In this document: in pieces, positions 36,565-45,945 of the stretch
Layout of the letters: the number at the start of each line of letters is the position of its first letter
Position numbering within the stretch: position 1 is the first letter of the stretch
Source: JAJFKJ01 sp964443025
GTDB taxonomy: Bacteria; Pseudomonadota; Gammaproteobacteria; JABCZS01
Assembly (NCBI GenBank): GCA_964443025.1
Contig: CAYUEL010000002.1
Span: 9,960-73,959 of the forward strand
DNA: 64,000 nucleotides
Direction of reading: 5' to 3'
Notes under the pieces: model-generated
What the model was told of the DNA's origin: nothing
The model's database searches: none
Seen by the model: the letters and a program-made list of their open reading frames with translations, nothing else
Made by a program: the position numbers and the translations under genes

Positions 36565-37334
36565 GGTAATTTATCTTCTCGAATGTATTGAAGAATGGCA
36601 GATTGAACTTGCTTGTCTTTAATTATTTCACTGGCGGTATTAATTGCGATATTCTCCATGGCTTCATTCACAATCCATATTTGTCTAAAATAATTTTTAA
36701 GGTTTTTAATCGTATTGAATTTTAATAAACGTAAGCGATGCAAGTATTTTTCAATTACGCGTTGCGGATCTTCGGCAATTTCATCAATTAAACCAATTTG
36801 TTTTGCATCTGCAGAAGAAAATGTGTGACTCATCAACGCCATTTTATACGTGTTTTGAAAACCAATTTTTCTAATTAGATAAGGCGCAACGCATGCAGGT
36901 AATAACCCCCACAACGCTTCAGGTAAACCAAACCGTGACTTTGTCGATGCCACAACCAAATCGCTTACAGCAATAATCCCCATTCCCCCGCCAAGCACCA
37001 CTCCATTCACTTGGCTAACCACAATCTTGGGTAAACAAGACAGGGTTTTAATCAGTTCCATGTATTTTTTAGACAATAAGACATTTGAATCGGTTTCCTG
37101 ATTGATGATTTTATTTGCTGCATCAGCCAAATCTAAGCCAGTGCAAAAATAAGATTCATTTCCTTTGATAAGAATCACTTTATATTGCTCATTTTCTTCG
37201 AGTTGGTTTAGAACAAATAAAAGCTCATCTATTAGCGTTTCATTCATGCTGTTTTGATTTTCAGCACGATTCATTGTGATTTGGTAAACATCACCTTTCT
37301 CGTCACATTGAATTGTTTTAAAATTTTTAATCAT
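36555..37334 (-). CDS. ECH1: dehydratase of the beta-branching cassette (PksH-like)
   Basis: A 259-aa crotonase-fold protein. PksH-like features are NRAENQNSMNETLI, GVVLGGGMG, LLPACVAPYLIRKIG and the C-terminal YIREDKLPW. It should dehydrate the HMG-type intermediate on the PKS ACP before ECH2 acts. ATG at 37334 overlaps the last bases of the decarboxylating KS, and its own end overlaps ECH2 by about ten bases, so the three genes are translationally coupled. Confidence 0.88.
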   Translation of the reverse strand: MIKNFKTIQCDEKGDVYQITMNRAENQNSMNETLIDELLFVLNQLEENEQYKVILIKGNESYFCTGLDLADAANKIINQETDSNVLLSKKYMELIKTLSCLPKIVVSQVNGVVLGGGMGIIAVSDLVVASTKSRFGLPEALWGLLPACVAPYLIRKIGFQNTYKMALMSHTFSSADAKQIGLIDEIAEDPQRVIEKYLHRLRLLKFNTIKNLKNYFRQIWIVNEAMENIAINTASEIIKDKQVQSAILQYIREDKLPWT

Positions 37335-38592
37335 ATTTTTTAACTAAAATTGACGAGTTGATTCCACCAAACCCAAATGAATTTGACAAAGCATAAGAAA
37401 CATTTTCCTGATCATTGAGATTAAATTTCCATGAGCAATCCTGAGAAAGTGGATTAACCAGGTTTTTATTTTCATGAATATACCCTCCTCGCATTTGTAA
37501 AATCGTCGCAATGATTTCAACAACACCTGCCGAAAATAAACAATGACCTGTCAGCGATTTTGTAGAGTTAATAAAAAGATTATGGATATGATGAGAAAAT
37601 ACACTCTTAATTGCATCGATCTCAGCTTGATCGCCAATAGTTGAGGAAGTTCCGTGTGCGTTTACATAATTGATTTCTTCAGGTTGAATTTTTGCTTCAA
37701 ACATACACTTTCGCATTACTCGTTCTTCGCCTTGCTGATCAGGCTGGGTAGATTTATTGCCATCTAGCAGAATAATTCCATGCACTAGTTGAGCCAGTGC
37801 CACTCCCCCTCGTTTTTCCATGGATTGCTTTGATTCTAAAATAAGACACCCTGTACCTTGACCATAAATAAAACCTTCGCGTTGCTGATCAAAAGGACGG
37901 CACGCAAGCTCGGGTGTTTGGTAAAAACTTTTTCCACCCATTGCGCCGATCTGATCCATCGCTTGGATGGCTAACGGCGAAAGTTCTGATAAGGCGCCAA
38001 TGACTAAGCAAACCTCTAATTTTCCGAATTGGATCAATTCCATCGCTTTGATAATTGCCACATTGCCACTTGCTGATGCACCGTTTGCTGCAAATCCTTG
38101 ACCATGGATTGTCAATAGTTCGCTGATCGTTCCCACGTGATCGGTTTCAAGTGCATGAATAGGATATTTAGGTGAAACAAATTGTGGTTTGCTTTGAAAT
38201 TTTAAGTTCGCCTGGTATTGAAAATGTTGTAAGGTTTGATCAGCAGCCACTACAATACCGATTTGATCACTTTCAGGTGTTAAAGTCTCCAGGCCTGCCA
38301 TGATCCATGCCTCGAGTGCAGTTAAAACAGAAGTTTGGACGGGCAATGGAGCCCTTGCTGAATCTTGTGCACGGTTTTGTATTTGCTCTTGAATTTTTGC
38401 AAATTGCCCTAAACGCTCAAGATAGGAAAATTCTTGTAGCGGCGCATAAACGGTTTTGATTTCATGATGATTAACCACTTCATGGTATTGTTTAAAATGC
38501 GTGATACCTCGACGCAAGGATTGATCAAAATCAGGAATGGTATTGCCATTAGAGGATTGCACACCCATACCTGTGACATAAACCTCCTTCAA
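37327..38592 (-). CDS. Decarboxylating ketosynthase of the beta-branching cassette (PksF-like)
   Basis: A 421-aa FabF-like KS in which the condensing Cys is Ser173 (GASASGN against the family ACxSG), with HGTSS and TGH kept. Such KSs decarboxylate malonyl on the donor ACP to give acetyl-ACP for HMGS. The frame opens with TTG at 38592 overlapping the ACP stop (TTGA). The protein begins KEVYVTGMG as these enzymes do; no in-frame ATG gives a complete N-terminus. Confidence 0.9.
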   Translation of the reverse strand: MKEVYVTGMGVQSSNGNTIPDFDQSLRRGITHFKQYHEVVNHHEIKTVYAPLQEFSYLERLGQFAKIQEQIQNRAQDSARAPLPVQTSVLTALEAWIMAGLETLTPESDQIGIVVAADQTLQHFQYQANLKFQSKPQFVSPKYPIHALETDHVGTISELLTIHGQGFAANGASASGNVAIIKAMELIQFGKLEVCLVIGALSELSPLAIQAMDQIGAMGGKSFYQTPELACRPFDQQREGFIYGQGTGCLILESKQSMEKRGGVALAQLVHGIILLDGNKSTQPDQQGEERVMRKCMFEAKIQPEEINYVNAHGTSSTIGDQAEIDAIKSVFSHHIHNLFINSTKSLTGHCLFSAGVVEIIATILQMRGGYIHENKNLVNPLSQDCSWKFNLNDQENVSYALSNSFGFGGINSSILVKKYD

Positions 38593-38831
38593 TTATGGAT
38601 TCCTTCTTGAGAAATAAGTGTCACAAGCTCTTGAATAGTGTTTGCCTTGGTTAATTTCACAAGGGGGATGTTGAGTTCTAATTTTTCAAGCGTCAACATG
38701 ATAATTTCCAAACGATCAACTGAGTTTGCACCTAAGTCTTGCAATGGACGATTAAACTCAATTTCTGTCAATTGAGGAAACACACTCAAAATACTGTTTT
38801 TCAGTGCCGCAAGTACAATAGACTTTTCCAT
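38589..38831 (-). CDS. Donor acyl carrier protein of the beta-branching cassette
   Basis: An 80-aa free-standing ACP with LGANSVDRLEI around the phosphopantetheine Ser. The start at 38831 follows a strong GGAGG by five bases; a longer frame from 38864 would lie inside the HMGS gene and is unlikely. It carries the acetyl unit from the decarboxylating KS to HMGS. Confidence 0.9.
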   Translation of the reverse strand: MEKSIVLAALKNSILSVFPQLTEIEFNRPLQDLGANSVDRLEIIMLTLEKLELNIPLVKLTKANTIQELVTLISQEGIHN

Positions 38832-38832
38832 G

Positions 38833-40092
38833 TTACCTCCACTCATAAATTCGATGGAATTCATTAATTTCTTTCAAATAAAGGCGCTTTTCATTTAGTT
38901 TTGATAAATAACTATAAGGAATAACGTCACTATGAATTTGGACATTGCGAGTGCCGAATTTAACCATTTGGCTGGTACGCAGAATTTTTTCATAATCACT
39001 GATACTTAATTTAAATCGCTTAGATAAATGAGGTTCAATCTGCATCTGTTTGAGCGTTTGATGTGACTGCAACGTCACAATACCGCTATAAAATTCTGAG
39101 CAACATCCAGAGCCATATGAAAATATTCCTATACGTTTGGGTTTGTTGTACTCCCCATTTTCTATCGTGCTGGCTAAAGATAAAAATACCGTTGCCCCCA
39201 TAATATTACCAACGCGTTGACAATAATTGACCCCCGCTTCTACCCGTTGCGTATAATCTTGTTCAATATCTTCCAATGGCATTTTGTAAAGCTTTCTCAT
39301 CATGCTGCGATGTGCGCCTTTGACCATACCGCCGAACGGTGTATGAAATGACAAATAGCCAAAACTCTGTAAATAATCTGCTCCTGAAACTTTGCGTTGG
39401 TAAGCTAGAAAAGCTTGTTCACAACAATCTAGATAAGAGCTCAACGATAAATCAGAGTCTCCTGCTTCACTGTCTGGTACAGGCCTACAAGTATCCATGA
39501 CTTCATAACCATAGTATCCGTTGGCGCCCACATCCACATGAAAGACTTTGGGTTTTTCACTGACCAATAATGCAACTGCGCCAGCACCAGAGCTAGGTTC
39601 TGCGAATGACCATTCCATATTAATTACATCGCTACCGTCGACAACCATAAATCGAGAAATATCTGTTGCCACCACCAGTGCTTTTGCTCCCGGCGAAGTC
39701 TGCGATAAAATAAAATGAATCGCCATTTGAAATCCAGCTGTACCAGAATAACAGGCTTGTTTTATTTCGAACATTCGGCAATGTTTGCTTAAGCCCAAAT
39801 AATCATGAATATAAGTGCTCATAGACTTGCCAAAATCAATACCAGATTCTGTGCAAGTAATTAATAACTCAATCTGATTTTTTTCTTCTGCAGTTAATTG
39901 ATCAATCAAAGGTTTTGCCGCATTGACTGCAAATGTCACAGGATCTTCAAATGGTAGCGAAACTGATTTCTCTTTCATTAATAAATTTGAAAAGCGACCC
40001 ATATTGAGATTTCGATATTCCGCAAGTTCGGTGACATCTAAAACTGCCGTGCCACCAAACACATTCATTGATTCAATTCCAACTGCAGGCAT
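38833..40092 (-). CDS. HMG-CoA synthase-like enzyme (HMGS) for beta-branching
   Basis: A 419-aa HMGS homologue. It adds acetyl from the donor ACP to the beta-keto group on a PKS ACP. Catalytic residues are visible: Glu82 in TCTESG, Cys114 in KQACYSGTAG, and the His of FHTPFGGM. The length fits the PksG family. AAGGTTAATT precedes ATG at 40092. Its stop (38833-38835) is one base from the ACP start, with the ACP ribosome site inside its last codons. Confidence 0.95.
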   Translation of the reverse strand: MPAVGIESMNVFGGTAVLDVTELAEYRNLNMGRFSNLLMKEKSVSLPFEDPVTFAVNAAKPLIDQLTAEEKNQIELLITCTESGIDFGKSMSTYIHDYLGLSKHCRMFEIKQACYSGTAGFQMAIHFILSQTSPGAKALVVATDISRFMVVDGSDVINMEWSFAEPSSGAGAVALLVSEKPKVFHVDVGANGYYGYEVMDTCRPVPDSEAGDSDLSLSSYLDCCEQAFLAYQRKVSGADYLQSFGYLSFHTPFGGMVKGAHRSMMRKLYKMPLEDIEQDYTQRVEAGVNYCQRVGNIMGATVFLSLASTIENGEYNKPKRIGIFSYGSGCCSEFYSGIVTLQSHQTLKQMQIEPHLSKRFKLSISDYEKILRTSQMVKFGTRNVQIHSDVIPYSYLSKLNEKRLYLKEINEFHRIYEWR

Positions 40093-40100
40093 AATTAACC

Positions 40101-41339
40101 TTATAAATTCGGATAAACAATTACTGTCTCATACCCATTTAATGTAGGCACTGATTTTCTTTTAAGAGAAGAATGAGGGCAGAGAGTCATATTGGGAAAT
40201 GCTTCAAGAATCTTTTTAAATGCAATTTCCGCTTCTAATCGTGCAAGCGGCGCTCCTAAACAAAGATGAATGCCTCCACCAAACGCATAATGCTTGCCCT
40301 CCTTTCTTTCAACATTAAACATATGAGGGCAAGAAAATACTTCAGGATCACGATTGGCAGCCGCAATCATCAAGGATAATGTCTCACCTTTGGGTATAGT
40401 GATTCCATCAATTTCAGTTGTTTCAGCACATACTCGAGGCACTTCCGTAGCAGGGCTATCATACCTAAGCATTTCTTCTATGGCTTGCGGCATTAAATTC
40501 AAATTGTTTTTTAGCTTTTCAAATTGATCTGGGTTTTGCAATAATGCTACCATACCATTACCCAATAGGTCCGTGGTCGTCACATTGCCAGCAACAATAA
40601 ATATCACACAGGTAGTGATAATCTCTTCGACAGTTAAGTCTCCCATTTCTTGTTCATGCGCATTAATCAAATTAGTCATAAAATCATCTTGCGGATTTTT
40701 TCTGCGATCAGCTATCATTTGTTTGAAATACTCACCCACTGCTAAGTGAGCAGCAAAAACTTTTTTCATGCCTTCTTCATCAATAGCAGGATCAACGGAT
40801 TGAACAAGCTGATCGGACCACTCTTTAAATTGCTTATGTTGACCTTCTTCAATACCTAATACATAAGCCATCACGCGCGTGGGAAGTAAATATGAAAACT
40901 CAGCAATAAAATCAAACTGTGTTTTATGTTTAACGTTAGCAATGATTTCATCCACAATGCTTTCAATGCGTTGACGAAAACATTCTATTTCTCTTGGATT
41001 AAATGCTTTGTAAAGAAGACTGCGTTGCCGGTGATGTTCTTGGCCATCCATGTCTAGTAAACCTAACGATCCAATTTGTTGGCCCATTTTCCAAGCAAAA
41101 GTATCTTCATTGGCATATTTTTGCCAATTTCTGACACAAACGGTCTTGTTATGAAAGATTTCACGAATGTAATTTGCCTTAGTGACCACAAAACGTTTTA
41201 ATTCATCATCGACTAAGATTGGCGCGTGCTCTCTAAGTTCATCAAAAATTTCATGCATGCCATCTCTAAATCGCTCATTTTGAGGAAATAAAGCACTTCC
41301 TTTTGGCAAATTTTTAGTTTTTACGTCCTTGATACTCAT
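40101..41339 (-). CDS. Cytochrome P450 (first of two)
   Basis: A 412-aa soluble bacterial class I P450. Motifs: I-helix VAGNVTTTD, ExxR in EEMLRYD, and the haem ligand Cys in FGGGIHLCLGAPLARLE. It probably hydroxylates or epoxidises the polyketide, using host ferredoxin; no redox partner gene is nearby. ATG at 41339 has AGGGAT upstream, and the gene ends eight bases before HMGS, in the same operon as the beta-branching genes. Confidence 0.93.
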   Translation of the reverse strand: MSIKDVKTKNLPKGSALFPQNERFRDGMHEIFDELREHAPILVDDELKRFVVTKANYIREIFHNKTVCVRNWQKYANEDTFAWKMGQQIGSLGLLDMDGQEHHRQRSLLYKAFNPREIECFRQRIESIVDEIIANVKHKTQFDFIAEFSYLLPTRVMAYVLGIEEGQHKQFKEWSDQLVQSVDPAIDEEGMKKVFAAHLAVGEYFKQMIADRRKNPQDDFMTNLINAHEQEMGDLTVEEIITTCVIFIVAGNVTTTDLLGNGMVALLQNPDQFEKLKNNLNLMPQAIEEMLRYDSPATEVPRVCAETTEIDGITIPKGETLSLMIAAANRDPEVFSCPHMFNVERKEGKHYAFGGGIHLCLGAPLARLEAEIAFKKILEAFPNMTLCPHSSLKRKSVPTLNGYETVIVYPNL

Positions 41340-41347
41340 ATGTATCC

Positions 41348-42556
41348 CTATCGAGTTGATAGTATAATTTTTTTGTATCCACTAAATGTGGGTACGGATT
41401 TTCGCTCTAGCGGTTCTGCCAGTTTCAAAACTGGAAATGCTTTTAGAATCTTTCCAAATGTAATTTCTATTTCCATGCGCGCTAAATGGACGCCCAAACA
41501 AAAATGAGCGCCACCACCAAAAGCTAAATGCGTAGATTCTTGCCTTTCAATATTGAACTGATGGGGGCATTGATAAGCTTTCGGATCACGATTTACGCCT
41601 GCAAGATTGAGCGTCAACGTTTGCCCTTTGTCAATAGGAACACCTTCCACATTGACTTTATCGTAACAAAAACGAGGAATTTCAGTAACTGGAGGATCAA
41701 ATCGTAGCATCTCTTCAACTGCCAGGGGCATCAAATGGGGATTCGCGCGCAATTTTTCGAGCTGGTCGGGATTTTGTAACAATGCCACCATGCCATTGCC
41801 AATAAGATCTGCAGAGGTTATATTTCCAGCAACAATCAGCTGCAAACAAATCGTCGCCACTTCTTCTGAAGATAATTTTTCAACACCATCGCCATCATGA
41901 ATCAGACGTGACATTAAATCATCTCGCCTTTCTAAGGTGCGAGCTTGTACGGTTTTATTAAAATATTCGTTTAAGTTTGCATTGGCTGCTTTTGCCAGTT
42001 CAAACTTTTCAGGGGATACATCAGGATCACAAATATAAACCCATTCATCAGACCATTGCTTAAATTTTGCTTGATCTTGTTTATCAACTCCTAAAATTTC
42101 AGCCATAATCATGGTCGGTAAAGGTGCGGCAATAGCTCGTATAAAATCAAACTTTTCTTGATCTTTGACCTGGTCAATCAGCTCATCCGCAATCGCTTCA
42201 AGTTTAGCTCTTAACGGTTCAACGGCTTTGGGTGTAAACGTTTTTGACACTAAGCTGCGAAGATGATGATGTTTTTCACCATCTTCATCTACCATTCCAA
42301 ATTTACCATTGCGCGGAGATACAGTTTTCCCCCAAGTGCCTTCAGCGGCCACTTCCCAATCGCGCCCACAATGAGCTAGATCTTTAAATACTTTACGTGC
42401 AGCATCGTATGAAGTCACAACCCAACGTTGAAACACATTATCTTTATACACTGGGGCCACTTCTCGTATTTCATCTAGGACATCGTGCATACGATTGCGA
42501 TAACGCTCATCTTGAGCAGTAAGTTGATTTCCTTCGGGTAGCTTTTTGTGGCTCAT
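41348..42556 (-). CDS. Cytochrome P450 (second of two)
   Basis: Paralogue of the adjacent P450, about 402 aa. Motifs: VAGNITSAD in the I helix, EEMLRFD for ExxR, and FGGGAHFCLGVHLARME for haem binding. I prefer ATG at 42556 (MSHKKLPEG, with GAGAGG upstream), which aligns with the start of the other P450, over the ATG at 42610. The tandem arrangement points to duplication followed by divergence. It is the first gene of the P450/beta-branching operon, 81 bases after the poly(A)-polymerase-like gene. Confidence 0.93.
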   Translation of the reverse strand: MSHKKLPEGNQLTAQDERYRNRMHDVLDEIREVAPVYKDNVFQRWVVTSYDAARKVFKDLAHCGRDWEVAAEGTWGKTVSPRNGKFGMVDEDGEKHHHLRSLVSKTFTPKAVEPLRAKLEAIADELIDQVKDQEKFDFIRAIAAPLPTMIMAEILGVDKQDQAKFKQWSDEWVYICDPDVSPEKFELAKAANANLNEYFNKTVQARTLERRDDLMSRLIHDGDGVEKLSSEEVATICLQLIVAGNITSADLIGNGMVALLQNPDQLEKLRANPHLMPLAVEEMLRFDPPVTEIPRFCYDKVNVEGVPIDKGQTLTLNLAGVNRDPKAYQCPHQFNIERQESTHLAFGGGAHFCLGVHLARMEIEITFGKILKAFPVLKLAEPLERKSVPTFSGYKKIILSTR

Positions 42557-42637
42557 TGAGACCTCTCTCGTTTTATCTAGAAGAAATACATCGTAACATG
42601 AGCCTCTCATCAGATCAATCGTGAAATGTTATGTTTC

Positions 42638-45600
42638 TTAATGAGATAATTTAAGAGATCGGTTATACTCTTGCGATAAATCTTTTTCATAGAAAACACC
42701 GACAGAAAGATATTTTTCTAACATAGACTGTATCTTGAAGGCATCTGCTTCCTCATTACAGCTTAACTTAAACATATGAGAGCTTGGGGTATAATAAGCG
42801 ATCATATTCATTTTTTTTAATAGTTTAATCACGTCCAATATAGCTTTAAAAGTTAAATGATAATTAAAAATAGACGACTCACTTAAATCATTACCATAAA
42901 TGAATAAAATAAGATTTTTGTCTTGTTTTAAACAAAACAATTTACAACCTTTTTGATGCATTTTAATAGGCAATAATTGTTCTTTAAGAGTAGAATTTTT
43001 CGTAGCAGATCGAACGTCAAATACGCTGGAATAGCATTTTAAATGCCCAACAGCTTTACCTTGTCTTGCGCGCATCGCCATTAAGCGCACTTGCGTATAT
43101 TCCAACGCAAGTTGATGAGTATTGGAAGTACAGATAATATTGTTAAATAAATCATTTCTTCTGAAGGAATCAACATGATAGATCATCCAAATCCCTATCA
43201 TTTCATTAAACATGTGATCAAGTAACCCATATTTTTTTAAAAGTGATTTTGTTTTATCCACGGCGCATTTTGGATCAGTATTAAAGCATTGCGTAAACAC
43301 AATTTCCTTTTCAAACTTTGAATGTAAAATACCTGACCATAATAAATAATAATTTGATTGAGTGTTTAATTTTTTTAAAAATTCAACTGTCTCATATTGC
43401 TCGAAATCAGTCATATCAAAACATATTTTAAAAAGATTAAATTTCTTAAAAAACCTTAAAGTGTTTGAATAATTTTTAATTGAAAATGACTTTGTAATTT
43501 CAAAATTTATTTTTTCCCCAGGAACAGACTTAAGGAAATGGGAACTTCTCTCAATTAATTGCAAAACATCAGACGGAATGGCAACATGATATTTTGCATA
43601 AAGTCTGATCGCACGAAATATCAGAATAGGGTCTTTTTTAATTGCCTCAATTGGATTGCTAATAAAATTAATCTTTCTATTATTTAAATCGGTACGTCCA
43701 TCATAGGGATCAAGCAATAATTTTTTGGTATGATCATAATAAATTGCATTGCAAGTAAAATCTCTATGTGACGCGTCTTCTTCAATGGTCGGAGCGATGA
43801 ATTGAGTGGCTAATATGCCTGATTCGAGAAAACATGTATAACATGGTCTGTTTTTATTACTGGACAGGAGTGATGAAATTTGAATGGTAATTGTAGTGGC
43901 GATCAAATAAATAGGGTGTTTAAGTCCAACTATCCTACCATTTAAGCCAATAATCTCTTTCACTTCTAACAAAGGTGCATCCGTTACAAAATCATAGTCG
44001 TCCGATGGTTTTTTTGCAATATGATCGCGGACTTGCCCGCCAACCAAATAAATTTTATATCCCTTTTCTTCTATTTTTTTTATTATAGATTCAACGAGAT
44101 CGGGCAACTGGATGTAATAATGGCTTTTTTTTGTTTCATTTTCATTTTTTTTATACTCGCTATTTTCATAGACTAAGTCATTGAATGCATATTTCATTTG
44201 AGTCATTGCTTCTTGATGAGAAAAAGTTTTCTCTGATTCAATGCTGCTTAATAAAAATTGTCTCAGCTGAGACAGTTCATCATGATTTTTTAAAGAAATT
44301 GTTTGCTCTTGATCAATCAAGCTAATACATTTTTTGTAATGGAAATCCCTTAATTTCTCTTTATTTATCTGCTCATCTCCAGTTAATTCTTTAGCCCATG
44401 AAAAATATGTATCTCCTAAACACATATGATAGTATATCTCAAAACTGCTGATTGACTCTGATTGAATTTCTTCTTGCATCGTAAGGCACAGTTGCTCTGC
44501 TTCTTGAAATAATTTTTTTATGATTAACTGATTTAATCTTAAATAAATGTTTGGGATAAGGCTTGGCTCTTCTTCAGTCGTTTTATTTTCAGTCTCGGGA
44601 TTTGTTGTTTTTTTCTGCACTGTGAATTTATTTTTTATTTCTTTTAATTGGCTTAATATGGGCGTAGCACGTTTCGTTTTAACCTCCGCCATCAGGAGAT
44701 TAATGGAATTTATTTGCTCAGCTTCCCGCAAAGATTGACTGTTCCATACGGAGTTTAACTTTTGCTCTATTTCAAATAATGCTTTGACCAAACCTTCCAG
44801 ATGGGATTGAGATTCATTTTCTTTAATATATGGTTTAATTTTTTCGAATTTAAAGAGTTTAATTTTAATAATTAAAACTTGTTTCTTTAAATTTAAAAAG
44901 GAAATCCAATCATTGTTCCATGGGTTGAGTTCAAGATTCAGAGCTTGCTGAGGATTTGATAAAAATTCATCTATTGTCAGCTGACAAATATTTAATGCTT
45001 TTAAAATTTCAATGACCAGCTTATCGTAAATATTCCAGCTTATATTAATGTTTTGATTGATTCTAAATTTTTCAGATTGATTTTGATCTGATAAAATAAA
45101 TTCAAGCATTCCAATAAAATTTGTCTCTTGAAAAACATTTAGCAGATTTATCGAAAATCCAATGCTCTTCTCTTGGCGCAACTTCATCGATTCGTAATAA
45201 TGAATAAAAAACACTCTCAGCTGAATTAAATATTTCATACATTGATAGACGGGTGAGGGAGGGTCGGCACTATACGCTCTGCTAACTGGATGGATATAAA
45301 ATTCCTCCTTTGATAAAAAGGAGGCCAATAGTTTATTTGAATTATTATAAAACCGAATCAAATCCAAATGATAGCATAATGATGCGCTCATATACTGCAA
45401 AGTGGATAACGGTAATTCTTGAGTATTTTTTGAGGCGATTGCAATAAATTTATCTATCCATTTTTTTATTTTTAATAAAATTTCTAAAACGTCGTCTTGC
45501 TGATTGACTTTATAAGTCAGTGTTAAAATATCGACAATACTACCAATAGCGGGAAAGAAATATTGGGGATATTTTTCGTATACCACGATGCTGTTTTTAT

Positions 45601-45850
45601 CAAGCACCATTTGAGCTGAAAATTCTTTAATATAACCCACAATTTTCACATATAAATCATTATCTTTCACTAGGCAATAATGCAAATGAGTTGCAAATAT
45701 CTTGAAAAGACAGGTATATTGATCATCGTGTGTGCCTAACTGTCGCATCGTTAAACCATACAACACTTTTGCCCTTTTGATCCCCTCTTCATTAGTAATG
45801 CCTTGGGCCTGATGTGCAGTTTGCATTTCTAAATATTGTAAATCAAACAT
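42638..45850 (-). CDS. Large poly(A) polymerase / CCA-adding enzyme-like protein with long helical N-terminus
   Basis: A 1070-aa protein. From about residue 575 it has the class II nucleotidyltransferase head: LVGGQVRD, DYDFVTDA (the DxD metal site), HRDFTCNAIYYD, DPYDGRTDLNNRKI and DPILIFRAIRLYAKY. This is the core of bacterial CCA-adding enzyme and PcnB poly(A) polymerase. The first 570 residues are helix-rich with no motif I recognise; residues about 440-530 look TPR-like. Ordinary PcnB or Cca is about 400-500 aa, so this is more than double. The catalytic acids look intact. ATG at 45850 follows GGGGGG. Its place between map 2 and the P450 operon is odd; it could modify RNA, be host-directed, or be unrelated to the PKS. 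Confidence 0.75.
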   Translation of the reverse strand: MFDLQYLEMQTAHQAQGITNEEGIKRAKVLYGLTMRQLGTHDDQYTCLFKIFATHLHYCLVKDNDLYVKIVGYIKEFSAQMVLDKNSIVVYEKYPQYFFPAIGSIVDILTLTYKVNQQDDVLEILLKIKKWIDKFIAIASKNTQELPLSTLQYMSASLCYHLDLIRFYNNSNKLLASFLSKEEFYIHPVSRAYSADPPSPVYQCMKYLIQLRVFFIHYYESMKLRQEKSIGFSINLLNVFQETNFIGMLEFILSDQNQSEKFRINQNINISWNIYDKLVIEILKALNICQLTIDEFLSNPQQALNLELNPWNNDWISFLNLKKQVLIIKIKLFKFEKIKPYIKENESQSHLEGLVKALFEIEQKLNSVWNSQSLREAEQINSINLLMAEVKTKRATPILSQLKEIKNKFTVQKKTTNPETENKTTEEEPSLIPNIYLRLNQLIIKKLFQEAEQLCLTMQEEIQSESISSFEIYYHMCLGDTYFSWAKELTGDEQINKEKLRDFHYKKCISLIDQEQTISLKNHDELSQLRQFLLSSIESEKTFSHQEAMTQMKYAFNDLVYENSEYKKNENETKKSHYYIQLPDLVESIIKKIEEKGYKIYLVGGQVRDHIAKKPSDDYDFVTDAPLLEVKEIIGLNGRIVGLKHPIYLIATTITIQISSLLSSNKNRPCYTCFLESGILATQFIAPTIEEDASHRDFTCNAIYYDHTKKLLLDPYDGRTDLNNRKINFISNPIEAIKKDPILIFRAIRLYAKYHVAIPSDVLQLIERSSHFLKSVPGEKINFEITKSFSIKNYSNTLRFFKKFNLFKICFDMTDFEQYETVEFLKKLNTQSNYYLLWSGILHSKFEKEIVFTQCFNTDPKCAVDKTKSLLKKYGLLDHMFNEMIGIWMIYHVDSFRRNDLFNNIICTSNTHQLALEYTQVRLMAMRARQGKAVGHLKCYSSVFDVRSATKNSTLKEQLLPIKMHQKGCKLFCLKQDKNLILFIYGNDLSESSIFNYHLTFKAILDVIKLLKKMNMIAYYTPSSHMFKLSCNEEADAFKIQSMLEKYLSVGVFYEKDLSQEYNRSLKLSH

Positions 45851-45945
45851 ACAACCCCCCAGGGATGTTTAGATTCTTAAAGTAACGATGATCATTGCAT
45901 CCTAAAATAGGAAAAAAATTATTTTGAGTGAACAATCATTATTTA

